From NCBI GenBank assembly GCA_003971905.1, contig RSEE01000021.1:496001-560000 (forward strand): a DNA stretch of 64,000 bases, in the 5' to 3' direction. The notes below the pieces were generated by a model. That model worked only from the letters and a program-made list of their open reading frames with translations. It had not been told where the DNA came from and searched no databases. This DNA comes from Moniliella sp. 'wahieum'. Its lineage: Eukaryota > Basidiomycota > Moniliellomycetes > Moniliellales > Moniliellaceae. Positions 21,289 through 32,687 of this stretch are shown one piece after another. The position numbers and the translations under genes are program-made. Within the stretch, counting starts at the first letter, position 1, and each line of letters starts with the position of its first letter.

Positions 21289-21711
21289 AGTTTTCCCTTT
21301 AGCAGTCGTTACGTCATTCTGTTGGCTACTATAGTAGTACTAACCATATGCGCACATGGTTGTGAAACAGAGTGTGTCACATGTCAGGTAGCCACTGCGT
21401 CCACACCACATCTTGCCACTTAAAGTGTAACAGGCTACTATACTGACGGCTATACTTCGAATACTCTACTCGCGTGGGATACATAAGTGCCACTGGTAGC
21501 ACACTTTCAAGAATGTAGAACAAAGAACAGAATCGGTTCGTCTTTATCTTGTAGTGGAGAGGCTCGATTCCCATGTGGTTTACTGTGGGAAGTTCTTCAC
21601 GTTCAACGTACTCAACGTTCACACGTTCACGGTTCACGTTCATGCCCCTCAGGCCGGCCTCATGCACATGGCACAGAAGTATTTGGCACACCAGATATAT
21701 CCCCCACACCT

Positions 21712-21732
21712 GCATCATGCATGATGCATGAG
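21712..21732. repeat. Short ATGCAT/GATGCAT palindromic cluster
   Basis: GCATCATGCATGATGCATGA is a near-perfect palindrome formed where the heptamer repeat switches strand sense. Confidence 0.7.
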
Positions 21733-22404
21733 ATGCCTCTTGTGCCACCTGTGGGGCCTCGCAGGGCGTCGCACTAGCTGTTGCGTGGGAGCGAAACTGG
21801 GCCATGTGCTAGAAGCCATTTTTGTATCAGCGCCTATCATATATCAACGATGCCCATGTAGCTGATCACGCATCACTTATCACTACTAAGTCACTTTCAA
21901 CGCTGTTGTTATCCACTCATCTATACGGGCTCTCTCCTCTCTCGGAATAGTAATTCATCTTCTCTTTTTTATAGACTTGAAGCTTGAGCTCACCGCATAC
22001 TCCGTGCAGAAGCGAGGTGATGAACCTCGCGAAGCTTGAAGCAACTTGAACTGTTGGGACCCGCGGTCCCGTACTTAGGCTAAAGGCATCACCTTCTCGA
22101 TCATCACCCTTCGCCCCTGATTTGACCTCCGAAGCCTCCACGTGTATACTCACTGCAGGCTTGTTTGAACCCCTGTCTCCTCTAGGTGTGGCATAAGGCT
22201 TAGACCTAACCACCACCACATGCACCACCGCGATTGCATTGCTCTACATTTCCAGAGGTTCATCACCCAACCCCTTGGGTTTCTCCGGTCTTACAGATCT
22301 TACACAAGCTTAAAGCGAATGAAAATATTTATCGCTGTCCTTGGTGGGCGCCCACAGCCACATGGCACAGTAACTCAGGACGAAGAAAAGCCCTATTGGA
22401 CGAG

Positions 22405-22520
22405 AAGTATACTAACTGGGAGACCACCGGGCCTCACACGCCGGATGAGCGGGTCGGTTTAGGCGTAGTGTTTCCCTGTCCCAGCCTTAAGCTCTGTCAA
22501 TGATACGGATGCAATATAGT
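22405..22520 (+). mobile_element. LINE fragment, copy b (3' terminus)
   Basis: GGTTTAGGCGTAGTG, CCCTGTCCCAGCCTTAAGCT and TCTGTCAATGATACGGATGCA match, in order, the 3' end of the copy at 28.6-29.4 kb. Nothing coding remains. Confidence 0.6.
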
Positions 22521-23029
22521 ACGCTCCTTACACCGGCCGACGTCATGATGAAGATGGTGTTAGAGTTGATGTAGGCGCAGGGCGCACGCGAAGACCTGTG
22601 TGTGTATTTGTGGTACATTTGGACGCTTCACGGACATAAGCGGGGGCGCCGATTGAACTCTGCGAGGTCAATATTCAGTGCTGTAGACATGAGACTAGGA
22701 ATTGGAGACGAAGAGGGTCACGAGATGAAAAGTGTTACATCCTCTTGCCCGGCTTCACAGCTTCATAACACCAACTTCCTTTGTTCCCATTCAAAGCAGC
22801 TGTATAGGTATGACGGTGTCACAAGGATCATCTGCCAGTGAAGAAGCGGAAAATGACGTGCCCGCAACGCCAAAGATCCCCACAAATGTGAGTCAGGCTT
22901 AAGGTGAAGTCCTAGACACTAGCAGTGCCTATACGTGTATGGATCATTTTCGATGTAACCCAGATTCCGGGCACGGTCGGCACACAAGCCAAACGACGTA
23001 TCATATGTGCACTGAGGGACATGACAGAC
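22521..23029. other. Intergenic region, no gene recognised
   Basis: 3' flank of RPL28. Short frames only. Confidence 0.5.
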
Positions 23030-23596
23030 TTAAGCAGACTCCTCAACGGCCACGACGGGCTTCTTGGCTCCACGGACCTTGCGGGGAGGGCGGGGGGCCA
23101 CACCACCCTGTTGGGCGCGGATGATGCCCTGGGCCTTGGAGACGGCAGCCCTGTGCAGGTCCGGGCGGGTGGCGGAGACCTGGCGAGAGACAATACCAGC
23201 CGCGCGACGGGCGCCGCCAGTGACCGTGTTGCGGTTGAATTGGCGGGCGACATCCTGCGACGTGGCCTTGGGGTTTTTTGGGAAATGACAACGCCCTTAC
23301 CGTTCTTGGCGGGAGCAACGCCAACTGCAGCAGGGAAAACCGAGGAGTACTGGGAGCCCAAAGCGTTAGAGATACTCTCCATCGCGTCTGGGCGGTTGAC
23401 TCTTTGAAACGTCACAGGCACCCAGGCAGATCCGCATCGTCCGGGTCCAAGAGGGGTAGGGCACACATACCTTGGCCTGGTTGACGGCAGCGATGTTGCC
23501 CGCCTCGCGCGAGAAGAAGAGGGGCACCTGCTGCTGCTTAACAATGTAAGCGTTGCTCTTCTTGGTGAGCAGCCACTGAAGGTCGGAGGAAGCCAT
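23030..23596 (-). CDS. RPL28: 60S ribosomal protein L28 (eL28)
   Basis: The start at 23596 gives MASSDLQWLLTKKSNAYIVK, then FFSREAGNIAAVNQAK. These match the N-terminus of eL28, a protein absent from S. cerevisiae but kept in most fungi. An intron begins at 23470 (GTATGT) and ends near 23401 (TTTCAAAG or AGAG). The second exon reads VNRPDAMESISNALGSQYSS, then in another frame KATSQDVARQFNRNTVTGGA, RRAAGIVSRQVSATRPDLHR and a basic tail ending AVEESA at 23030. The frame change is at a T6 run (23274-23279) where one more base restores continuity. The phase at the acceptor does not fit perfectly, so another small indel is likely there. Two teloboxes lie 83 and 163 bp upstream. Confidence 0.88.
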
Positions 23597-23678
23597 TGCG
23601 CTAAACAGTCGTGTCCAAACGGTGGGGGTTGGATAGGTGGGACAACGATGCGTCCCACTGGTTACGAGAGCAAGAGAG

Positions 23679-23768
23679 TTAGGGTTAGAAAATGTACCGC
23701 AGTAAGTAGGTTCTTAATTTGTGAAAGCAGGGATAAAGCTGTAATACAGTAAGACAACGTTAGGGTTT
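23679..23768 (-). promoter_or_regulatory. Two telobox motifs upstream of RPL28
   Basis: TTAGGGTTA at 23679-23687 and TTAGGGTTT at 23760-23768. On the gene strand both read as (A)AACCCTAA. Confidence 0.5.
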
Positions 23769-24889
23769 GTATTTTCCAGAAACATCAGCCATCCATCGGC
23801 CGCCAGCGTGTCGAGGTACATCTTCTTGCGCCGGTGTATCATCAACTGGTCGCAATCAGAAGGTCCTTACTGACTGAAAGATCTATATACGGAGCTGATC
23901 ACGGGTGGGGAGAGTGAACGAAGTTCGAGTGGAAGTGGTGTTGGGCATGAGAGAGACAGGAGAGGAAGCGACACAGGAGCGCAAACTGGCAGGCGCGGGA
24001 CCTGGGGCAGAACAGTGTGGCCTACCCACTGGTGCAAGGTCATCACGGCCGTGGTCAGGGATATGTCGAGGAGGGAGGTCGAAACAGGAGTTCTCTCGGG
24101 GCTATGCATACCATGAAAATCAGCAGGGAGAGTAGTAGGGGCTAAGCCACATTTGCTCTATATCCATACATGCGCCTTATTCCCCTACGTGTTGCATCAA
24201 GACGAACAGACCGCGGGATGACGAGATGGGTGGTGTGATTGTTGGAGAGAGGAACATATCCCTCTCCGCACTTGGTCACCACTGATTCATCTTTTCAGGG
24301 AGTGGGAGTAAGAAGCTTGGGATTGGAGCAGAACAGACTGTGTACTTCGTTTGGGAGTGGTCCACCTGACGCGGGGTTACGACAGCATCGTCGAGCTGTT
24401 TCAAAAGACGGCCTATAGGTCATCGTCTCCCACGAGAGATGCAACTGTCGATCATCGAAACAGCGCGTAGACTTGAGAGGTAACTACGGGAGACTAATTC
24501 GTAGCTTCATTCGCCATACAAGTCCGGGCGGTCACACATCGTTGGACGTCTGTGGAGACACGACGTCGAGAGCGGTCAACTTCTAAAGCTCACTGTCTAT
24601 GGTGCGGTTATAATCAGTACAACCTATATATCAACGAAAAGTATAAAAAACATCGTTCGTGGCAGCGTTTTTGTATGAAGACGTATAGCAAATCATGACG
24701 ACCAGATAGAGGGGGGAGCGAATAATCGCAGAAGTCGAAACCGTGACCGTTTACAGACCCATGCATCATGGCAAATACAAGGGCATGAGAAGGGAGGCAA
24801 AAAGAGACAAAAACTAATAGGGTCTTGGGACAAGAAGAAAAGACCAATGACCATGGCGAAATAGAAACGTATTAACCAGAAGGGCAACT
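23769..24889. other. Intergenic region, no gene recognised
   Basis: Separates the RPL28 upstream region from the 3' end of the oxidase. Frames are short and compositionally random. Confidence 0.5.
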
Positions 24890-27215
24890 TTACACGTCAA
24901 GACCAATTTGTCCGTTCTGGGGAACGTACTGTGGGGGCGCGTGAGGGGAATGGAGGACGTTGTCAGGGATTTGCGACATGGGGAGAGCGTTGCCCTGGGC
25001 CCAGAGAACGCTCATGCCACTTCCCAAGTGAACAGCAATATGGCAATGCCAGGGAACGACGCCGTCTTCCAGCACCCGGTGGCGTGTGATAACCCAGCCG
25101 CCGGCGGGGATGTGCCACGAGTCGCGGAATGGTGGGTTAACCAAGTTGAGCAGGCCGGGCTGCTTGGCCTGAGCTTCTTCCACGGATGCGTAGGGGAACT
25201 CGCCTTCGCCCATACCAAGAACCCACACTTGTTTTGGTGCTTGTGGATGGGATGAGGAGGGTTACCAAGGTTCGAGCTGGCCGCCTGGTGAATCACGTCC
25301 ACCACTGCGCCGACGGGAACGCTAATGATACTGTGGTGGAAGTCCGGTCCATGAGGGCGGTTCTTGGACCAGAGAAGAGGATCGAGCTGGGATGTAAGGC
25401 CGATAGAGGTTGAGTGTTGAGAGCCCACGACACTCCATTGGTAATGTTGAGGTTGAACTTGAACGTGTGGGTTGACTGGGCGGGCGGAGGGTTTTTTGTC
25501 CATGGGTGCATGGTGGAGTAGTTGGACACCGTGACGCCAGCAATGCCAGAACCATTGTAGAGCATCCACTGCTTTCCCTCCGTACCCAGGTCATTGGTCA
25601 CGTGCATGCCATCACTGGGCTTCATACCGTTGCTAAACTTGGTTTCTGGAGAGGAAGATGCTCTTGGCCATGGCCTGCATGTAAGGCTGGACAGAAGGCT
25701 TGATAGCCCCAACTGCAATCTCGGGAGAACCGTCACCCTCATTGTACATAACGGTGTTCCAGCGCGCTTCCCGTAGGCCAATTCGTCATTATCATAGTCA
25801 CCGTCGGTGTCGGGTGTGTTGTCCAGAACATCATCCTTAACCGTCACGTCCACCGTAGCCTCAGACCTTTTCGAAGTCGACTTGTTCTCCACATCCAGAA
25901 CGGCATACCCAGACTTAATCTGAGGCATGTTGTTGCACAGGGAAGCGCGCATTGTGTAGCTCCCTCTCTTGTAGCGGAACCATTACCGTGTAGCGTTGTC
26001 CCAATTGGGTATCAAGAATTTGAACCTTCTGTGGGTGGACGAACGTACCGTCCGTAGCAACAACCCACATGTCGTGACCATCAATGGAGAAACACGTCTC
26101 GTACTCAGTCCCGCCATTGAGGATGTGGAAAGCGGCAAACTTTCCGTCCGCGGAGCCATGCACCGAGGACTTATACTCTCCCAAGGCCGAGGTGGAGTTC
26201 TGGCACGTGGAGGGGTTCACCTTAGCGAAAGCGTTCTTGAATCCAAAACTGGACCGACGCATCCGTTGGAGTCGAGGTCATCAATAAAGGTGCTTGCAAG
26301 CCCGCGATGGACTTCAGGTACTCCACATCGTAACAGTAATTGCGACCCTGTGAGTTGATCAAAAGGGAGTCGATGCAGTAGGGGTCCTGCCCGGTGAAGC
26401 GGTAACGAGTCAAGGCATTGTCCATCGACTCATGACGCCAGTCGTGCAGTATGAGAGGCCCAGCCTTGTGGTACGCTTCCTCCATGGCACGTTGGTCATC
26501 CTTGTTCTGGGAAATGGCTTCCCACGGACGAGGACGGGACGGCTGGGGGTGTAGAATGATGGGCCCACGCAGCCCGTCAGCGTAGGTGGCCGAGGCATGG
26601 GAGTGATAGTAATGAATCCCATAGTTCTTGGCCGTCCACTCGTATGTATAGTTCGAGTAGGGCATGATGTTGTACTGAGTCACGCCGGAACACCTGAAAA
26701 GCCCGGAGGTCAGGACAAAGTGTGGAAATATGATGAAGAGGAAACGTACCATCCTGATGCATGGGAACATCGAGCCCATGCCAGTGCATCGACATTTGAA
26801 TGCCGAGGTTATTGACGATGGTGATACGGAATGTGTCACCCTCATTACTTCAATGGGGGGCCAGGGGTTTTCCGTTGATGGCATATGTCTGGCGCCAATA
26901 CCCGTCGGGCGCGAGCCATTGATTTCCGAGCTCAAGAGTGTACTCGCGCACCTTTGGCTTGAACGAGGCCGGCTCTGCACCCGGAGCGCGGGCAGAAAGA
27001 GAGGTGGTGGAAGTGCGATGGTGACGGAGTGATGACGACCCGCATTGACACCGAGTGCGTATGCGGCGGTTGCGGCGCGGCCACAGTCCAGCGCATGGTG
27101 TGAACAAGCAAAGAGAATGTGGGTGGGGGGAGGGTGGAAGGGTCGTTGAAGAGGGGTAGTGGTAGGTGGGTTCCCTTTGGAGTGGAAGGTAGCTATCCAG
27201 CGACTTTATGACCAC
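24890..27215 (-). CDS. Multicopper oxidase (laccase-like, pigment-oxidase type)
   Basis: Three-cupredoxin oxidase. All four copper-ligand signatures are visible in order: HWHG in MSMHWHGLDVPMHQDG (about 26780), HSH in YGIHYYHSHASATYADGLRG, HPIHKHQNKVWVLG (about 25230), and HCHIAVHLGSGM (about 25010), before the stop at 24890. The residue ten after the ligand Cys is Met, as in low-potential oxidases. The HPxHKH form and the following NPPFRDSW segment resemble Abr1/brown1-type conidial pigment oxidases rather than HLHGH laccases. One 56-nt intron (26694-26749, GTACGT donor) is seen. At least five frame breaks occur (for example near 26690, 26250, 25950 and 25230). The start is unresolved. 27215 opens the most upstream frame joining KVREYTLELGNQWLAPDGYW. 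Substrate (phenol, Fe2+ or pigment precursor) cannot be told. Confidence 0.85.
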
Positions 27216-28195
27216 GGATCAACACCCCGCCCGGAGCCACCGTGATGGCAACAGTGGGTGGGCGACTAAGGGTGGTCAGCCCATTTCTCCCCAGCCAGCG
27301 TCACGCTGCGCGCCGGAAAGCGTAATAAAATGGGATCCGCAGATCTGCGCGGCCAGACACAGGCCCCGTGCTGCACAACTATTTCTTTGTGCTCCAGTCC
27401 CGCCACGCTCCCGCCCCGCCTTCCGAGTGGCGAACATGGAACATTGAGTTTCAGCACTGTAGTCACTCCATCCGCTTCGCCCTGCGCGAGTCCAGTGTCC
27501 CCTGGGCTGGCTGAACGCTGCCAATGTGCCGAGGCTAGTGGTTGGACAGCAGGACCATTGTGACATGCGAACGTGCTATGTGAACGTACATCACCACCCC
27601 ACCCTTGAAGATGTTTAGCACCGCCTACATTTTGTCGACCGGACTTTGACCGTCCGGCGTGTGACTAGGTGACTATTGAAGCTCGGCTAGTTGCTAGTAG
27701 TCTGGCCCTCAGGCCATGTAAATGACTACTGTGATGTATGCCAAACAACTATATGTTTTTCGCTTTTGTCGATCATATCGACCGTCCAGCACAGTGACCG
27801 AATTGACGGCTACTTTTGTGCACCACCGCTTTCCCGCTCTTCTCGACCACCTGCTGCGCAAACTCAGCTCCCTTGTGGCCTATTTGAACCATCGTCTCCT
27901 GGGATTAGCCACTGCAGTCCGGCTTTCATATGGCCAAAACTTCTCTGACCACAGCACAGATCTCGCAATGCATGCCGGCATATTTCAAGCTTGAAGCTTG
28001 GAGCTTCAAGCCAACCTTTGAGCCATCACGTCAGCCTTCAAGCTCTTTCTGCGTTGGCCAGCCTTACCAACGTTGTTAACGATAGTCGATTATCGATTAT
28101 CGATGATCGAATGATCGAAATGATCAATGTCTTTTCAATAAGCTTCTTCAGCGCCTCAGCGCCGAAAGCCGGCTGAGGTGAGTATTGAGTCTCTA
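27216..28195. other. Intergenic region with AAGCTT and ATCGAT repeat words
   Basis: No gene is recognised. Inverted AAGCTT words at 27985-28012 (TTCAAGCTTGAAGCTTGG) and a period-7 CGATTAT/CGATGAT stretch at 28086-28117 belong to the palindromic heptamer class. Confidence 0.5.
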
Positions 28196-28572
28196 CTTTG
28201 CAACCATATCATTGGCAGAGCTTATAAGGCTGGAACAAATAAACGTTGCGCTTGAACCAATAACTGTTCATCCGGCGTATATTTGCTTGTTAGCGCCATC
28301 CTCGTCTAGGGAACCAGGGGAATCGCCATGAGATCAGGACCCTTTGGTACCCGCCATCCGTTCCCATACACGGGGAAGCGCGCGTGGATACGGATGAAGA
28401 ACGTGGTAGTAGACATCCGAACGGTGAACCATCTGCATCGAGACTGGAGTCCATTCCTTCCAGATACCAGCATCTTTGTCCGCTGCTAACCAGGGGGAAA
28501 ACGGTTTTGGGCGCGTCAATGGTATTTGGCGTTCTAGAGTTAACAGGAGCTGCTCCACAAGCTGGACGCTGC
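28196..28572 (-). mobile_element. LINE fragment, copy c
   Basis: Minus-strand 3' part of a non-LTR element. On + it opens with CCATATCATTGGCAGAGC, then the shared 3'UTR blocks. On the minus strand the coding end reads LTRPKPFSP, the counterpart of RTQEPFSPLVLTTRG in copy d. It meets copy d head to head near 28572, so the two truncated 5' ends face each other. Confidence 0.6.
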
Positions 28573-29446
28573 TGATGGTCGCCATGTGGTTGAGCACAAC
28601 CCGACCCAATTGGCTCTCCGCCATTCCATCCGTCCCCTGCCTCAAGCTCTCTGACCAGCAGGTTCAGGTGGTCTCCAGCTCCACACGCTGTGCGGCTCCA
28701 AGCGCAGCATGTGCAAGTGCGGCGTCAGTCCTCGATGGAGCACATCATGGTGTGCACCCGCTCTCATTCCAAGTTAGTGCGTTGCATGAGCAGTGCGGGA
28801 GCCAGTTCGTGCGCTCCATCCCCCGGCACCCCATCCACACGAACACTATGCCAGTGTGGAGGAAGATGGGGCGGGCGCGGACGGAGCGCACAGCGCACTG
28901 ATTACGGCGTGATAGGGCCTGGAGCAATCGGATCTGTAATGGAGGTGGACCATATGCTGCGCGACACGGGAACGCAGGAGGCGCAGAGCGCGTACCGGAG
29001 GGTGGTGCACGAGAGCGCTGCGTCGCCTTTGGAACGCCGGGAGAAGAAGCTGCTTCGGCTGCTGGAACAAGCAGAATGCTACAAGAAAGCCAAGTACCAG
29101 GGACGCACTCAAGAGCCGTTTTCCCCTCTGGTTTTGACGACGCGAGGATACTACGGTGGTACCAAGACAGCGGGCAATTGGAAGGATTTGGTTACTGAGT
29201 CTCAATGGAAATGATTCCTCGCTCGGATGTCTACCACGTTCATCCGTGTCCACACGCGCTTCCTAGGGTACGGGACCGGATGGCGACCACCGGAGGGTTC
29301 TGATAGCTTGCCGGCGATCCCGCTGGTTCCTTAATCTTGGTGGCGCTTCCAAATAAACCCGCAAGATGAACGGTTCGGTTTAGACGTAGCGTTCCCCCTG
29401 TCCCAGCCTTATGCTCTGTCAACGATATGGATGCAGTATAGTAAAG
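28573..29446 (+). mobile_element. LINE fragment, copy d (C-terminal ORF2 plus 3'UTR)
   Basis: The longest copy. The coding part includes WLSAIPSVPCLKLSDQQVQV and GSKRSMCKCG, a CxC zinc-knuckle-type stretch typical of the end of a LINE reverse-transcriptase protein. A terminal domain follows: TDYGVIGPGAIG, EVDHMLRDTG, ERREKKLLRLLEQAECYKKAKYQ, RTQEPFSPLVLTTRG, with a stop near 29214. The KKAKYQ...FxPLVxTxxG arrangement is characteristic of fungal LINE C-termini. The 3'UTR ends with GCTCTGTCAACGATATGGATGCA. The polymerase domain itself is gone (5' truncation), and the frame changes within the zinc-knuckle part. The copy is inactive. Confidence 0.65.
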
Positions 29447-29448
29447 GA

Positions 29449-29592
29449 TATACTGCATATCATCTGGTCATTTTTCCTACACTGCAATCATATCGTTGAC
29501 AGAACTGTGAAGGTTGGGACAAAGAAACACTGCGCCTAAACCGACTTCTATATGCTATAACCATATCATTGACAGAGCTTAACGCCTCGTTC
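29449..29592 (-). mobile_element. LINE 3'-terminal fragment(s), copy e
   Basis: Two successive 3' termini on the minus strand (on +: ATCATATCGTTGACAGA at about 29489 and CCATATCATTGACAGAG at about 29562), with the GGGACAAAGAAACACTGCGCC block between them. It abuts copy d tail to tail. A 10-bp inverted repeat (29431-29440 and 29449-29458) marks the junction. Confidence 0.55.
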
Positions 29593-30114
29593 CATCCTCC
29601 TCCTTCACAGTCGACTCGTTGTGGATGTGGGCTGGAGCGCACCAGCTGAAAGAAATGGGCACCCGAACCGTCCCGTTCAATATGAGGTAGGAGCCAAAAC
29701 GAAAAAGCACGGAAGGCGTAAAAACTTGCGCCGACGGATCCATCGAAGCATATATCCCCACAACATGGGGGTTTCTTCCACAATGCCCGTCCGCCTCTCT
29801 GCCTATAAAACAACAACCTCGTTGCTCATCATCCACCCTCTCCCATACCATTACCTACACTGTATTCCTTTTCCTGTATTACCGTTACCGGTTACCCGCC
29901 ATCAAACTCACCACCCCAGACCCGGTTACACTATCTATACACTATGCCCTACTCACCTTCGCACCGTGCAATGTCATAGTGTCAGATCACTGTGATACTG
30001 GAGAGGGGTTTCAAGAATAGAGCGGTGTGACTAATGACGTTGTGACGTTTTTTATGAGTGGGCAAAAAGACTGAGTTGATGTCCCGAGAAATCATATCTC
30101 CACCCCCCTCACTT
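29593..30114. other. Intergenic region with an orphan TATA and CT-rich leader
   Basis: CTATAAAAC at 29803-29811 is followed by a long pyrimidine-rich stretch typical of fungal transcript leaders, but only an 11-codon frame (ATG at 29943) follows. It may be the promoter of a gene displaced by the LINE copies, or of a very short transcript. Confidence 0.35.
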
Positions 30115-32687
30115 CTAATGTCTGGGTGGACCTGACTTCCTTTTTGCCGCACCCCCTAGTACTCTTATACGTGCTTCCTTGTCAGGGTGCGCCCTTTTTG
30201 ACTTAATGTGGGCGCTAAACCCTATGCAATCATAGACATACACTGGGCGGGCGAATGAAATGAAGAGAGTAGGTGAGTCTTGTGAAGGATGTGAGAAACA
30301 TGCGTATGCCAGAAACGCGCCATTGGCCGATGGCAAAGAATGAAAGCAACGAGCACCAACGCTCCTGGACATGAGATCCATCCCAAATCTGGGCTTGTAC
30401 AAATGAGGCGGCATATGTGTGGGGATGTTAGGAATGAGGAAGTGTTTCCTGCCCGCGGTGTGGGCAGAATGAGCCTGGCGCCCCCGAGCCGAAGAAGCAT
30501 GCTTGTTAACCAGAGGCGTGCTACTCATTGATGCTGACGAGACGGACTCGTGCGACCCATGATCCCCCTCCGATCTCGAGCCTGAATGCGCCGAGGAATC
30601 CGTCCCGGAAGTTTCGCGCACGTGTTCGCCAGAAGGAGCGCTCCGTCCCTGTGTAGACACGTCCAGCATTCCTGCCGCCACCATCGCCGCCACACTTTCC
30701 CCGATGGCTTCGGGAGCCTTGCCCTTATTATAATTCGCCGGCCTCGTTGCTTCTGTAGAGGCGCGAATGAGGTAGTAGCTGCGATGGGGGCTGTTGCTTG
30801 AGCGTTCGAGGTTGCCTGAGCGTTCGAGGTTGTCTGGGCGTTCGAGGTGTCTGGGCGTTCGAGGTTGCCTGGGTAGAGTCTGGCTTGGCATCCATATCGA
30901 CCGCGTCCACCTCCTCGTCCAGTCGGCAAAGCTGCGGCACAAGGGACAGAGCAAGCCTGGGTGAAGGCGCATCAGCAGAGGGGGATGCACTTGTAGTGAA
31001 AGGAATGGCGGCAGGGAGCAATAAACAAGCTCTGAGAAACCGTCATGCAAAGAGGCAGATACAGCATTCAGCTATCGGCACGGCTGGGGTACATCTTTCG
31101 CTGGCACGGCTGCGGTGCCATCTTTGGCCGGCACATGCAGCGTGGCACTGTCGCTTTTGTGCAACTGCTGGCACGGTAGGTAGCGCCGAGCTTGGGCCGC
31201 ATACTCCGTCTGCACATCAACGTCATGTAGCTCGACCTTCTGAACCGCCTGGTAGGCGTTGCGTCCTCTGGAATAGTTAACACCCGAGCTTCACAACGTC
31301 TCCCTCGTGCAGCTCGGTTGGCCACTGGCCACCAAAGGCTTGGAGAGACGTGTATTGTTGACAAACGTGCCAGCACTGCTACCCAGGTCACGGATCCACC
31401 ACTTGACAGCAGGGGTTTCTGACGTTTGTGCAGGCGCCTGAACAGACGAATCCAGAGCTTCTTCCCCGAAGACGCATGCTCATCGTTCGCCCCTAGGGCC
31501 AGAGGTGAGATGGGACGATTCATATCTAGGGGGCCCACGTCTTCGGAAAGAGGTTTCCCAGCCTTGGGGGGGGAGGGTCAGAGGTGCACCAAATCTCAAC
31601 GTGTTTTCGCGAAACGACCTTGGCCGACAACGCAGCACGATGTTGTTCCAGGCGTGGTGGGTTGCCATTGGTATTGGGGATTGCGCCACCACGCATTCGA
31701 TGAGGAGATAGAGGAGTAGGGCCGGTAGAATGATTGCCGCCATCACTCCCATCGGCATTGCCTAAGGCGCGTGCTTCGACGTGTGAGGGAGACATGGGTG
31801 CTCGCCTGCCCAGTTGGGTGCACCCCTCCCGTGTCAGCGGAGAGTTCCGGATTAAAGGGCGAGCGATCAGTAAAGCGACCAAGGAACAGTGCCTCTCCAT
31901 CTTGCTCGATCTGGCGCTCGATGGGATCAAACCAGACCTGCATTCCTCGTGCTCCGTCCAACATTGGAACAAGGCGAAACGTATGAAGTGGATTTTGACC
32001 ACGATCCGAGCCCGGTGGAGCAGGGGGAGGAACCTTTTCATGCCAGGACAAATCCCAAGAGGGGGAAGTCACCTCGGGGGCAATTTCAGGGGAAAGCTGG
32101 GGAGCAGCATTAGCAGACACGTGGTGGCCATCACTGCCGAGTAACCGAGCAGCGGCAGCGGTAAAATGACCAACCAAGCCAAATGAGCTGCGGTGGGTGG
32201 GGCTGTCAAGGGCGAGGACGGAGCCGCCAGCAGATGCCGCGCTGGTATAACCGTCCATTATGTTGGTGCCGCTTTGTTGTTGTTCGAGGAAAGGGGTTGG
32301 CTCCGGTGCCGCTTCCGGTGCAGGCTCCGGTGCCGCCGCTGGCTGTGACGATGCGACAGTGCTATTCATGGGACCGGATGCGCGACGGAAGGGGTTTTTA
32401 GAGGGCGTATACTTCGCCATACGGGGTCCGAGTCGTGGCGATGCCCTCAGCAGTAGATTGGTGGTGGAGACGCTCACAGGGCGGGGAGGCTGGGATGAAG
32501 TGTCGCTGCCACCCATGGCGTGTGGGGCCGCGGCATTGGCAGCAGTCGCACGCAGATCGGATGCGGGTGGGACAGGGACTGAGCCGCGACGGCGAAACCA
32601 CGTGCGTGGAGCAGAGAGGCGCGAAGACGACGGACCGGGCGAAACGCTGCGGTCGATGCCTGGAAATGAAGACGGTGGCGGTGCCAT
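30115..32687 (-). CDS. dma1: FHA-RING E3 ubiquitin ligase, Dma1-like
   Basis: Dma1/Dma2 (human RNF8/CHFR relatives) couple phosphothreonine reading (FHA) to ubiquitin transfer (RING) in mitotic-exit and septation control. The start at 32687 gives a Ser/Pro-rich N-terminus with a PEPAPEAAPEPTP run. FHA blocks follow: FRLVPMLDG and EALFLGRFTDRS (about 31960-31850), KVVSRKHVEIW (about 31600), KWWIRDLGSSAGTFVNNTRLSKP (about 31400), LHEGDVVKLG and VNYSRGRNAYQAV. Then the RING: CCICLFA, SLFIAPCRHSFHYKCI (about 31020), HPGLLCPLCRSFAD. C-terminal to the RING lies an 18-bp tandem repeat (30797-30872) reading as TSNAQA or NLERPD depending on frame. The protein changes frame at least five times. The stop is uncertain; 30115 is the last plausible one, and about 30530 is the alternative. 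Confidence 0.82.
30797..30872 (-). repeat. 18-bp coding tandem repeat in the Dma1-like gene
   Basis: About four units of TTGCCTGAGCGTTCGAGG (plus strand), one 17 bp long. In the gene each unit encodes six residues. The 17-bp unit shifts the frame within the repeat. Confidence 0.7.
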
